Positions 26,752-35,473 of a stretch of DNA of 64,000 nucleotides are shown in pieces (within the stretch, counting starts at the first letter, position 1; the number at the start of each line of letters is the position of its first letter). This DNA comes from Haloarcula regularis. GTDB taxonomy: Archaea > Halobacteriota > Halobacteria > Halobacteriales > Haloarculaceae. The translations under genes were made by a program, and so were the position numbers. The DNA is taken from NCBI RefSeq assembly GCF_029338315.1, contig NZ_CP119794.1, positions 620,001-684,000 on the forward strand, read 5' to 3'. The notes beneath the pieces are model-generated. The model searched no databases and was not told where the DNA came from. It saw only the letters and a program-made list of their open reading frames with translations.

Positions 26752-27987
26752 CTACGCGAGCAACCGCTCGGCGCGCTCGCTCGCCTCGGAGAGGGCCGCC
26801 TCGACGGAGACGGACCGCTCGACGACTGCCGCCTCGACCATCTCGTCGAGTATCTCGTTCAGGTCGACGTACTCGGGGATGCGCGGGAGGGTGTTGACCG
26901 GGCCCGTGTTGACCTCCTCGACCATGGAGTAGAAGGAATTCTCCCGGAGGATTTCCGGGTCGCGCCAGGTCGAGAACCGGGTCCCCGACGCACCTTCGCG
27001 GGTCGTCACCAGGTCGTTCTCCGGGGACGCGGCGTGGCGGATGAAGTCGTACGCGAGGTCGGCTTGCTCGCTCCCGCTCGGTACCGTCAGGCCATATGTC
27101 ACGGTCAGCGAGGTGTGCTCGCCGGCAGGGCTCTCGGACCGCGGGATGAGGCCGTAGTTGGTCCGTCCGAAGACCTCAGAGTCCGAGGCCTCGGCCATCG
27201 CGCCAAAGCCCGACCAGTTCCACATCATCGCGGCCTTCCCGTCGGCGTAGAACTGGCCCGTCTCGACACTCTCCATCTGGACGGACTCGGGAGGAACCAC
27301 CTCGTGTTCGTGGATCAGGTCGTGGTAGTACCCGAGCGCCGCCCGCCCCTCGGGGCTGTCGAAGGCGGGCATCCCGTCGTCGTCGAGCAGTCGCCCCCCG
27401 CGACTCCACAGCTGGATGCAGAAGTCGTAGACGTCGTTGTGCCCGTCGGGCTTGGCCGCCACCACGGTCCCCCAGAGGTCCTCGTCTGGCCGGGTGAAGA
27501 ACTCGGCCACCTCGCGGAACTCGTCCCAGGTGCGTGGCACCGAGAGCGGCCGCCCGTACTCGGCGCGGAAGGCGCGCTGCTCGGAGACACTCTCGAAGCA
27601 GTCCACGCGGTAGTGGAATATCTCCGGACCGTCGTGGTACGGGATGCCGTACGTGGTGCCTTCGTAGGCCATCAACCCCCGCAGGCTCTCGGCCCACCCG
27701 TCCGGCCAGTCAGGCGGTGGATCGCTCTCGAGGGACTCGTCGAGGGGCGTCAGGGAGCCGGCGTCGGCGAGCATCGGGAGCCAGTCGCTCAGACACAGCA
27801 ACAGGTCGTAGGTGCCGTCGGCGATGTCGCCCGTCGCCACGAGGTCCTCGTGTATCTCTGGGAGCGGGCGATGTTCCCGCACGAACTCCACGTCGGCGTC
27901 CACGGACGCGGCGAAGGAGTCCATCTGGCGTTTTAGTGCGCGTTCGAACCCCTCGAACGGACGTCCGACGAGCCGTAACGTTACCAT
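26752..27987 (-). CDS. Family-1 solute-binding protein without an export signal
   Basis: A 411-residue MalE-like (cluster B/D) binding fold: YDLLLCLSDWLPMLADAGSLTPLDE, GTTYGIPYHDGPEIFHYRVDCF, GKAAMMWNWSGFGAMAE and the GLTVPSGSEQADLAYDFIRH segment are all typical. The protein starts directly with MVTLRLVGRPFEGFERAL: there is no RR motif, hydrophobic segment or lipobox, even when the in-frame upstream extension to 28026 is included. No permease or ATPase of the matching CUT1 type is in the window. It may be a cytosolic sugar-binding protein or sensor, or a gene that lost its signal. Confidence 0.75.
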   Translation of the reverse strand: MVTLRLVGRPFEGFERALKRQMDSFAASVDADVEFVREHRPLPEIHEDLVATGDIADGTYDLLLCLSDWLPMLADAGSLTPLDESLESDPPPDWPDGWAESLRGLMAYEGTTYGIPYHDGPEIFHYRVDCFESVSEQRAFRAEYGRPLSVPRTWDEFREVAEFFTRPDEDLWGTVVAAKPDGHNDVYDFCIQLWSRGGRLLDDDGMPAFDSPEGRAALGYYHDLIHEHEVVPPESVQMESVETGQFYADGKAAMMWNWSGFGAMAEASDSEVFGRTNYGLIPRSESPAGEHTSLTVTYGLTVPSGSEQADLAYDFIRHAASPENDLVTTREGASGTRFSTWRDPEILRENSFYSMVEEVNTGPVNTLPRIPEYVDLNEILDEMVEAAVVERSVSVEAALSEASERAERLLA

Positions 27988-28093
27988 AGTACGAGTGACA
28001 CGACTGCACACTTGAAGGTACCCCACGGCCGAACGACGACGATAGTGATCAGGCCCCGGTAGTTACCACCTTCTCACCCGAAACGGGCAAAGA

Positions 28094-28102
28094 ACATATA
28101 CT
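28094..28102 (+). promoter_or_regulatory. TATA box of the CoA-transferase gene
   Basis: ACATATACT, centred 27-28 nt upstream of the ATG at 28125. Confidence 0.55.
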
Positions 28103-28124
28103 GGCAGGCGAGAGAAGCACGAAC

Positions 28125-29315
28125 ATGGATCGCGCACTCGAAGACGTCGTCGTCGCGGACTTCACCCAGATGATGCAGGGTCCGTGGGCGACGCAGAAGC
28201 TGGGGGACATGGGTGCCGACGTCGTCAAGATCGAGCGACTGGGCGGCGAGTGGGAGCGGACCCTCGAGGCCGGCGGCCGGCTGCTCGACGACGTGAGCCC
28301 CTTCTTCCTCGCGATGAACCGCAACAAGCGAAGCATCACAATCGACCTGACCACCGACGAGGGCAGGGACGTGGCCCTCGACGTCGTGCGGGAGGCCGAC
28401 GTCCTCGTCGAGAACTTCCGACCGGGAGTCATGGACCGGTTCGGTCTGGGCTACGAGGACGTCCGCGAGGTCAACGAGGAGCTCGTCTACGTCTCTGCGA
28501 CCGGGTTCGGCAGCGACGGCCCCTACGTCGAGCGCCCGGGCCAGGACCTCCTCCTGCAGTCGATGAGCGGCCTGGCGAACTACACCGGCCGGAAGGGCGA
28601 CCCGCCGACGCCGGCCGGCACCGCCGTCGTCGACGAGCACGCGGCGATGCTCATCGCTTTTCACACGATGGTCGCTCTGTTCCACCGGGAACGCACCGGC
28701 GAGGGCCAGCGCGTCGACGTGAACCTGCTGAACGCGGCCCTTGACTTCCAGTGCCAGGAGCTCACCGCCGCGCTCAACATGGACGTCGAGTTCGAACGCA
28801 GCGAGGAAGGCATCGCGCAGGCCTGGCTCGGGGCACCGTACGGCATCTACGAGACGGCGGACGACCACGTGGCCATCGCCATGGCGCCCATGGACGCGCT
28901 CGCGGAGACGCTGGACCTCCCGGAGCTGGCCGAGTACGGGACGCCCGAGGAGACCTTCGAGCACCGCGACGAGATAAAGCGGACGCTGGAAGCGTATACG
29001 CGCGAGCGCCCGACGGACGAGCTCCTCGAGACGCTTCTCGAGGCGGACGTCTGGGCCGCCGAGGTCAACGACTTCCACGACGTCGCCGCGGACCCGCAAG
29101 TCGGGCACAACGAGATGCTCGTCGAACTGGACCACCCCGAAGACGGGACGTTCACGACCACCGGTATCCCGGCGGAGATGTCCGAGACACCGGGAGAGAT
29201 TCGGTCACCCCCGCCCCGTCCCGGCGAGCACACCGACGAGGTGCTCGCCGAGATCGGCTACGACGAGGGCGAGCGCGAGACACTGGTCGAGGCCGGGGTC
29301 GTCGGACGTCCCTGA
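28125..29315 (+). CDS. Class III CoA transferase (CaiB/BaiF family)
   Basis: A 396-residue protein of standard length. The family signature VENFRPGVMDRFGLGY is at 95-110 and the expected catalytic aspartate is D170 in AVVDEHAAM. These enzymes move CoA between carboxylic acids. It opens a plus-strand run with the GH88-type hydrolase (50 bp gap) and the AMP-dependent ligase (4-bp overlap), suggesting that a carboxylic acid derived from a sugar is handled as a CoA ester. Formyl-CoA, succinyl-CoA and mesaconyl-CoA are family donors; none is implied by the sequence. Confidence 0.85.
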   Translation: MDRALEDVVVADFTQMMQGPWATQKLGDMGADVVKIERLGGEWERTLEAGGRLLDDVSPFFLAMNRNKRSITIDLTTDEGRDVALDVVREADVLVENFRPGVMDRFGLGYEDVREVNEELVYVSATGFGSDGPYVERPGQDLLLQSMSGLANYTGRKGDPPTPAGTAVVDEHAAMLIAFHTMVALFHRERTGEGQRVDVNLLNAALDFQCQELTAALNMDVEFERSEEGIAQAWLGAPYGIYETADDHVAIAMAPMDALAETLDLPELAEYGTPEETFEHRDEIKRTLEAYTRERPTDELLETLLEADVWAAEVNDFHDVAADPQVGHNEMLVELDHPEDGTFTTTGIPAEMSETPGEIRSPPPRPGEHTDEVLAEIGYDEGERETLVEAGVVGRP

Positions 29316-29334
29316 ACTGCGTTCCAGGGCGGAG

Positions 29335-29343
29335 TTTAAATAC
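29335..29343 (+). promoter_or_regulatory. TATA box of the GH88-type hydrolase
   Basis: TTTAAATAC, centred about 27 nt before ATG 29366, giving this gene its own possible leaderless transcript within the operon-like run. Confidence 0.5.
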
Positions 29344-29365
29344 TATCACCGGCACAGTAACGCGT

Positions 29366-30542
29366 ATGGATAGGGGGGGCTCGCGAGTCGTACACCGGAG
29401 CACTGGCCGCGTTGCTGGACCGCGTCGAGACCACGCTGGAAGCCACGGGCTCGCGGTTCCCCTACGTGTTCGACCGGGACGACGGTGCCTGGGAGACGAC
29501 GGCCGACGGCAACTGGTGTGGCGGCCACTGGGTCGGCCTCCTCTGGCTGGCGAGTGCCCACGCCGAGACCCCGGCGGACCGCGAGCGGTTCGAACGGGCG
29601 GCGCGGGCCCACACCGAGCGACTGCGTGCGGCGATGCCACGGGACTCGATGTTCTGCGGGATGAACTTCGCCTACGCCGGGTTCCGGGGGTACGACCACA
29701 GCGGCGACCGGACGCTGTTCGGGGTCGGCCTGGAGGGGGCCGACGCGATGGTCGACGCCTTCCACGAGGGCGCGCGACAGGTCCCCCTCGGGAAGCTCGC
29801 GATCAAGGGGCCCGAACAGTTCCGCGGGCCCGACTCCGACCACGGCCCCCCGGGGGACCGCATCGGCGCGGTCGACAACCTCTACACCGCCGTCGCACCG
29901 CTCTGGCGTGCCTACGACGAGGTCGGCGACCCGCGCTTTCGCGACGTCGCCGTCTCACACGCCGACCGGCACCTCGACTGGTACGTCCGCGAGGACGGCC
30001 GGACCTGGCACCACGCGGTGTTCGACGCCGACGGGGAACTCGAGCGCCAGTACAACGAACTGGCCCACAGCGACGACACCTGCTGGGCGCGCGGCCAGGG
30101 GTGGAGCATCGCCGGGCTCTCGGCGGCCTACGCCGCGACGGGTGCCGACCGCTATCTGGACGCCCTCGAGGCCAACGTCGAGTACTACCTGGACCACGCC
30201 CCCGACGACCTGGTCCCGCACTGGGACTTCGAGGTCCCGGCCCCCGAGGGCGAACCACGGGACAGCAGCGCCGCCGCGCTGGCCGCCTACGGTCTGCTCG
30301 TCCACCTCGAGGACCCGACGGCGGGCGAGCGGGACCCGCGGGTCGCGAACCTCCGGTCGGTCGGGGACGACATCCTCGACTCGCTCGTCGAGTCGTACCT
30401 CCGCACTGACCCGGACGACCCGGCCCGCGGTCGGGTCGAACACGGCTGTTTCAACCGGCCGGGTGGCTACGCCACCGACACGGAACTCGTCTGGTCGACC
30501 TACTACCTGGCAGAGGCCCTCGCGAGCGTGCTCCCGGAATGA
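29366..30542 (+). pseudogene. GH88-type unsaturated uronyl hydrolase, frameshifted near the start
   Basis: The product would be about 391 residues. The (alpha/alpha)6 barrel segments GNWCGGHWVGLLWLA, AVDNLYTAVAPLWRAYDE, DTCWARGQGWSIAGLSAAYAATG and LVPHWDFEVPAPEGEPRDSSAAALAAYGLL are characteristic of GH88/GH105-like hydrolases. The start codon and TATA box are intact, but the G7 run 29373-29379 shifts the frame after four codons; with six G, MDRGARESYTGALAALLDRV reads through. Without that, translation would have to begin at a TTG (29412). The enzyme removes unsaturated uronic acid from lyase products. No lyase is in the window. It has no export signal, so it acts inside the cell. Confidence 0.78.
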
Positions 30543-32197
30543 CGGGGAACTGGACCGGCTACACGATACCGGAGGCCCCCACCGACTACGAGGCGCTGCG
30601 TGCGGGGTTCGCGTGGCAGGTGCCCGAGACCTACAACATCGCCGCCGTCGCCCTCGACGGCGACCCCGACGCGGTGGCGCTCCGCCACGTCCCCGACCGG
30701 GGGAGTTCGGCCGCCGTCAGTGGACCGACGCGGACCGTCACGTACGGTGACCTCGCGTCGGCGTCGGCCGCCGTCGCGCTCCGACTGGCCGCCGACGGCG
30801 TGAAACCCGGCGACCGGGTCGCGGTCTGTCTCCCGCAGTGTCCCGAACAGGTCGTGGTCCACCTCGCTGCCTACCGCCTCGGGGCCGTCGTCGTCCCGGT
30901 GTCGATGCTCGTGGGCGACGGGGCGTTCGACCACACGTTGACTCACGCCGCGCCGTCGGCGCTGTTCGTCGACGAGCGGCGCTGGGACCGGGCGGACCTG
31001 AACCGCATCCGGCGGCCCGAGACGACGGTGACCGTCAGGGTCGACGCGGACCGGTCGGCGCTGGGCGGCCTCTCGCGGTTCGCCAGCGACGCGGGCGGCG
31101 GCGCGACCCCGCCGATGGCCGAGACGGCGCCCGAGGACCCTGCGCTCGTCCTCTATACCTCCGGGACCTCGAGCGACCCGAAGGGCGTCGTCCAGGGCCA
31201 CCAGTACCTCCTCGGGTCGATGCCGGGGTATCACTGCTGGTACGACCTCTTCGACCCCGAGGCGGCCGCGGCGGCCCGGGTGTGGACGCCCTCGGAGTGG
31301 GCGTGGGCGGGGGCGCTGTTCGACGTCGTGTTCCCGACACTCGCCGTGGGCGGCACCGTCGTCTCCTCGGTCCGCAGACGGGGGTTCGACCCGGACCGGG
31401 CGCTGGACGTGGTCGAGCGCCAGCGCGTCACCCACGCCTTCCTCCCGCCGACCGCACTCCGGAAGCTCCGCGAATCGACGGACGTGGACGCCGACCGGGC
31501 GACCTCCCTGTCGGTCGTGATGAGCGGCGGTGAACCGCTCCCAGACGCCGTCGCGACGTGGGCCGAGGAAACGCTGGGCGTACAGGTCAACGAGGCCTAC
31601 GGACAGACGGAGGCCAACGCGCTCGCGGGCGAATCCCAGGGCGTCTATCCGCGGGTCGAGGACGGCCTCGGTCGCCCCTATCCCGGCCACCACGTCGCCG
31701 TGATAGACGACGACGGCGACCCGGTCCCCGACGGCGAGGTGGGCGAGATCGCCGTCGCCCGTCCGGACCCGGTCGTGATGGTGGGGTACCTCGACGACCC
31801 CGACTCGACCCAGGCGGTACTGGACGACCGGTGGCTCAGGACCGGGGACCTCGGTCGGATCGACGCCGACGGCACCCTGGAACACCTGGGCAGGGCGGAC
31901 GAACTCGTCGTCTCCTCCGGGTACCGTATCAGCCCGCTCGAGGTCGAGGCCGTCCTCACGGACCACCCGTCGGTCGCGGCGGCGCTCGTCAGTGGCGAAC
32001 CCGACCCCGAACGTGGCCAGCGCGTCGTCGCGTCCGTCGTCCTCACGGGCGAGGGGAGCGGGGACGAGGACCTGAAAGACGCGCTCAGGGACGCTGTCGC
32101 CGACCAGCTGGGCGCCCACAAGAAACCCCACGTGGTCGAGTTCGTCTCGGACCTCCCCACGACGCGGACCGACAAGACGGACCGGTCGGGAACCTGA
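30539..32197 (+). CDS. AMP-dependent acyl-CoA synthetase/ligase
   Basis: A 552-residue ANL-superfamily enzyme. The phosphate-binding motif LYTSGTSSDPKGV is at 205-217, the middle has MSGGEPLPDAV and NEAYGQTEANAL, and the adenylation motif TGDLGRID is near 440. The C-terminus ends TTRTDKTDRSGT, with a lysine where the catalytic Lys is expected but a clipped tail compared with the usual GKIMRR-type ending. Acetyl- or medium-chain acyl substrates are typical. Its ATG overlaps the stop of the GH88-type gene by 4 bp, which implies translational coupling. Confidence 0.85.
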   Translation: MTGNWTGYTIPEAPTDYEALRAGFAWQVPETYNIAAVALDGDPDAVALRHVPDRGSSAAVSGPTRTVTYGDLASASAAVALRLAADGVKPGDRVAVCLPQCPEQVVVHLAAYRLGAVVVPVSMLVGDGAFDHTLTHAAPSALFVDERRWDRADLNRIRRPETTVTVRVDADRSALGGLSRFASDAGGGATPPMAETAPEDPALVLYTSGTSSDPKGVVQGHQYLLGSMPGYHCWYDLFDPEAAAAARVWTPSEWAWAGALFDVVFPTLAVGGTVVSSVRRRGFDPDRALDVVERQRVTHAFLPPTALRKLRESTDVDADRATSLSVVMSGGEPLPDAVATWAEETLGVQVNEAYGQTEANALAGESQGVYPRVEDGLGRPYPGHHVAVIDDDGDPVPDGEVGEIAVARPDPVVMVGYLDDPDSTQAVLDDRWLRTGDLGRIDADGTLEHLGRADELVVSSGYRISPLEVEAVLTDHPSVAAALVSGEPDPERGQRVVASVVLTGEGSGDEDLKDALRDAVADQLGAHKKPHVVEFVSDLPTTRTDKTDRSGT

Positions 32198-32432
32198 GCG
32201 GCCCTGACCGCGGTGTGGGTCTAAGAGGCACCTCGCGGCCGACCCCGCAGTCGGCCGCCCGTTCGTCGTCCCCTTGTCGGTGGCACGTCTCGGAACCGCG
32301 CGCCCTCGAGTGGGCTCTCGACGGCCGAGGAAGGGGCCGGAATCAGCAACATGTCCGAGAGAATAGTTACGAACGCAATGTGTGCGTTGTGCGGACAAAA
32401 CCGACCTATTGGCACCGGATGGTCGTCCGTGC
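32198..32432. other. Intergenic gap, no gene recognised
   Basis: About 235 bp between the ligase and the operator/promoter of the bactofilin-like gene. No credible frame with a start, promoter and family resemblance was seen. Confidence 0.4.
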
Positions 32433-32449
32433 CTGACAGTTAATGTCAG
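32433..32449. promoter_or_regulatory. Inverted repeat CTGACA-N5-TGTCAG abutting the BRE
   Basis: Perfect 6-bp arms around GTTAA, ending 4 bp before the TATA box at 32454-32462. The position suits a regulator that blocks or assists TFB binding. Confidence 0.5.
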
Positions 32450-32453
32450 TGAA

Positions 32454-32462
32454 AATTTATTA
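32454..32462 (+). promoter_or_regulatory. TATA box of the bactofilin-like gene
   Basis: AATTTATTA, centred 28 nt upstream of ATG 32486. Confidence 0.6.
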
Positions 32463-32485
32463 CCTCGTTCCACGAACTGTTCCAC

Positions 32486-33610
32486 ATGGCACTGACATCG
32501 ACTGCCCTCCGGCGACGGGCCCTCGTGCTCGTCGTCGTCCTCGCACTCCTCCTCCAGGCAGGGACCGGCGTAGCCGCGGCCCAGTCTGTCGAGGGCGCTG
32601 CGGAGACCATCGTCGTCGAGGAGGGCGAGACCGTATCGAGTATCGAAGCCGTCGCGGGTACCATCGTCGTCCGCGGGACCGTGACCGGGGACGTCTCCGG
32701 TGCTGCGGGGACGATCCACGTCACCGAGTCCGGTCGCGTCGACGGTAACCTGCAGGTCGCCGCCGCCACAGTGCGAATCGACGGCACCGTCGCCGGTGAC
32801 GTCGACGTCGCCGGTGCGACCGTCGAACTCGGCGAGACCGGGTCCGTCGGCGGGAACCTGCAGGCGGGCGCGAACTACGCGCTCGTCGACGGGGCCGTCG
32901 CCGGTGACGTCACCATCGGCGCCGAGACGCTGGATCTGGGCCCCAACGCCGACGTCGGCGGCACCTTCCGCTACGACGCCGGGACGTTCACCCAGGACCC
33001 CGACGCCGCCGTCGCCGGCGGTGTCGTCCGCGACCCGGACATCCGGGCGTCCGGCGGCCCGGACTTCCAGGCGCTGAGTATCCCGTCCTGGGTCGGCGTC
33101 GTCTACGGACTCGTCGCCAGTCTCCTGCTCGGCGTCGTCCTCCTCGGGGTATTCCCGCGGTTCTCGACGGGTGTCGCGTCGAGAGTCGCCGAAGAGCCCC
33201 TCCAGAGCGGCGGGGTCGGGCTGCTGACCCTGATCGCCGTGCCGGTACTGCTCGTGTTGCTGGCGATCACCATCGTCGGCATCCCGCTGACTATCCTCGG
33301 GGCCGTCGCGTTCGGTATCGCCGTCTGGGTCGGGAGCGTCTACGGCCAGTACGCCATCGCCGCGTGGGCGCTGACCCGGATAGGGTCGCCCAACCGCTGG
33401 CTGGCGCTGGTCGTCGGTCTGGTCGCCTTCGCCATCCTCGGAACCATCCCCTTCCTCGGTGGCCTCCTCGAACTGGTGGCCTTCCTGCTGGGACTTGGTG
33501 CGTTCGCGCTCGGCCTCCGGGAGAGCTACCGGAACCGCGGCGAAGGCGAGACGTCGGGCGGTCGACAGACCACCCTCGACGAGACGGCCGGCGACACGCC
33601 GACGGCGTAG
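32486..33610 (+). CDS. Exported bactofilin-like (polymer-forming) membrane protein
   Basis: A 374-residue protein in three parts. A Sec-type signal (about 1-33, hydrophobic core LVLVVVLALLL, cleavage near VAAAQS) is followed by a beta-solenoid of short repeats (GTVTGDVSG, GRVDGNLQV, GTVAGDVDV, GAVAGDVTI) as in polymer-forming/bactofilin domains at about 45-175. The C-terminal half (about 200-350) has four hydrophobic segments. Bactofilins are usually cytoplasmic scaffolds; here the signal suggests that the solenoid faces outward. A strong promoter and an adjacent operator-like repeat suggest tight control. Its role is unknown, with cell surface or shape organisation as an inference. Confidence 0.75.
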   Translation: MALTSTALRRRALVLVVVLALLLQAGTGVAAAQSVEGAAETIVVEEGETVSSIEAVAGTIVVRGTVTGDVSGAAGTIHVTESGRVDGNLQVAAATVRIDGTVAGDVDVAGATVELGETGSVGGNLQAGANYALVDGAVAGDVTIGAETLDLGPNADVGGTFRYDAGTFTQDPDAAVAGGVVRDPDIRASGGPDFQALSIPSWVGVVYGLVASLLLGVVLLGVFPRFSTGVASRVAEEPLQSGGVGLLTLIAVPVLLVLLAITIVGIPLTILGAVAFGIAVWVGSVYGQYAIAAWALTRIGSPNRWLALVVGLVAFAILGTIPFLGGLLELVAFLLGLGAFALGLRESYRNRGEGETSGGRQTTLDETAGDTPTA

Positions 33611-33614
33611 ACCG

Positions 33615-34184
33615 CTACGAGGTGTCGGGTGAGACGCCCAGCCGACCCTCGACGAACGCCGCAAAGTCGTTCGTGAAAGCGTCGACCTCGTCCCAGTCGG
33701 TGTACTCGTAGTCGCGGGCGGTGTCAGTATCGCCCGTGGCGTCCCTGGCGATGCGCTTGAGCATGAGTCGCTTGAGGAACCCGAACTGCGAGTACCGCAG
33801 GGCGCCGCCGAACAGCGCGATGCGGTCGGGGTGCCACTCCGTCGCCGCGACGAAGTCCTCGACGTACTGGGCTGCCTCCGCCTGGCGCGCCTCGTTGTCG
33901 ACCGCCGACGAGAGAGACACCTGGAAGAACGCCGTCGGCCGCGTCCGCAGGTCCTCGCGCTGGCGCTCGACGAACGCGACCACCGAGTCCTGCTGTTTGC
34001 CGAGATGGATGGACGACCCGACCACGACAGCGTCGAACCCCTCGAGGTCGAACGCCGCCGGAAGTGTCGCGACATCGCGGGCGCTGGCGTCGTGGCCACG
34101 GTCGGTCAGCGTCGCCACGACGCGTTCGGCGATCTTCTCGGTCTGTCCCTCGCTGGTTCCGTATGCGACGAGAAACGTTGACAT
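33615..34184 (-). CDS. Flavodoxin-domain protein (HemG-like)
   Basis: A 189-residue flavodoxin fold. The FMN phosphate loop is YGTSEGQTEKIA at the N-terminus, followed by AVVVGSSIHLGKQ. The C-terminal part (FFQVSLSSAVDN, ALFGGALRYSQFGFLKRLMLKRIAR) resembles HemG menaquinone-dependent protoporphyrinogen oxidases. Whether it acts in haem synthesis here is not shown. A weak TATA-like GTAATAGTAC lies about 27-30 nt upstream of the ATG. It ends 4 bp from the convergent bactofilin-like gene. Confidence 0.8.
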   Translation of the reverse strand: MSTFLVAYGTSEGQTEKIAERVVATLTDRGHDASARDVATLPAAFDLEGFDAVVVGSSIHLGKQQDSVVAFVERQREDLRTRPTAFFQVSLSSAVDNEARQAEAAQYVEDFVAATEWHPDRIALFGGALRYSQFGFLKRLMLKRIARDATGDTDTARDYEYTDWDEVDAFTNDFAAFVEGRLGVSPDTS

Positions 34185-34334
34185 TAGTACTCACGGACCT
34201 GTTTGTCGGCATGTACTATTACAGCGGTGGTTGGTCCGGTCTCTCGCGGTCGGACCGATCGTGAGCGAAGCGGGAAAACCGGTGGACTGCATCGGGCCTC
34301 CCACGGACCGTCCGACTCCGTCAGACGTGACACG

Positions 34335-34344
34335 AATATTTATA
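34335..34344 (+). promoter_or_regulatory. TATA box of the 30-residue membrane microprotein
   Basis: AATATTTATA, centred about 30 nt before ATG 34372, one of the strongest core promoter matches in the window. Confidence 0.6.
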
Positions 34345-34371
34345 CACCTCTCGGACGGACGTCTATCTGTC

Positions 34372-34464
<93 letters not shown>

Positions 34465-34782
34465 CCGCCCGGACAGCCGGGCACACTGACTCAGGAGGAA
34501 GACGGTCGTCGTCTGAAGCCAGTCCTGTAGCCAAGCAACCGTCAAAGATGTATTGATCACGTAGTCCAGAGTATATCTAGGTATAGATGGGCACACGCTA
34601 GTTTAGAATTGCCATTTCGAGTACGATAATGTCCTTTAGAAAGTTAGTTCTATCCGAAAGTGGCATTTTATACTCATATATCCATATTTGAGTCCTCGAT
34701 AGGTCACTTCTGGAATGTCTGATCGAATAGTTCGAGTGGGTAGGTTCCGGACTGGTCTGTCCGGGGCGTCTCCACTGTCGAC
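34465..34782. other. AT-rich gap of about 320 bp without a recognised gene
   Basis: From about 34540 to 34725 the composition falls well below that of the flanks, with many TATA-like words and a small inverted repeat (ATCTA-GGTA-TAGAT, 34575-34588). No frame looks coding. It may hold regulatory sites, a non-coding RNA, or the trace of an old insertion. Confidence 0.4.
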
Positions 34783-35310
34783 TCACTCGACGGCGATGCC
34801 GCCCTTCATCCCGAGGGCGAAGTGCGGTTCGCAGTGGTAGAGGGCGATACCCGGGTCCTCGAGCGTCCGGGTGTACTTTACGCCGGACCCACCCTCTGCC
34901 TCGCCGGAACTGAACTCGTAGTCCGACTCGCCCAGTTGCTCCTCGGGCAGGGCTTCGACGTTGTGGGGGTTCCCCTCGCCGGTCCAGCGCCACTCGACGG
35001 TGGTGCCCGCACTGACGACAACGGCTGCCGGTCCGAAGGCGAAGGCGCCCCCGTTGCCCTCCGCACCCACGTCGACCGTCACGGTGTCTGTGCCCCGTTC
35101 GTCCGCGAAGGTACCGTCGTAGTTGTCCGCCGCACCCCCGAGGTCCGTTTCTGTGAGCCACCGGTCGATGACCGGGTAGTCGTCGCCAGTGACGGAGTCC
35201 CCGCCGTCACCACCGTCCCCGCCGTCGCTCGAACAGCCCGCCAGCCCGGCCGCCGACCCGCCAAGGACTCCCCGCAGGAGGTGTCGCCGTGTCAATATGT
35301 GACTTGGCAT
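34783..35310 (-). CDS. Halocyanin-like blue copper lipoprotein
   Basis: A 175-residue protein. A Tat-lipoprotein signal comes first (TRRHLLRGVLGGSAAGLAGC, C26), followed by a Gly/Asp linker and a cupredoxin domain. Type-1 copper ligands are H116 (NPHNVEA), C160 and H163 (YHCEPHF) and M168 (GMKG). It is an electron carrier anchored outside the membrane. AACTATTAGG lies about 25 nt upstream of the ATG. Downstream lies the AT-rich gap. Confidence 0.9.
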   Translation of the reverse strand: MPSHILTRRHLLRGVLGGSAAGLAGCSSDGGDGGDGGDSVTGDDYPVIDRWLTETDLGGAADNYDGTFADERGTDTVTVDVGAEGNGGAFAFGPAAVVVSAGTTVEWRWTGEGNPHNVEALPEEQLGESDYEFSSGEAEGGSGVKYTRTLEDPGIALYHCEPHFALGMKGGIAVE

Positions 35311-35473
35311 AGAGTGAGTGATGCACGCCTAATAGTTAGTTACAGATGACTTTCTCCTCCGGTGATAGAGAACGTCGGCCTTACCGTCGCAAACGGAGGT
35401 TTTAGGGCACTCGGGCGGGCGCGTTTGCCAGCGGCGCTCTCCTCGAAACGGGTAGGCAGCGTGGTGACGCCGC

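Noticed and set aside
30503..34099. A minus-strand open frame of 1198 codons
   Set aside because: Antisense to the AMP ligase and the bactofilin-like gene; Arg/Asp/Gly-rich text without domains, no promoter.
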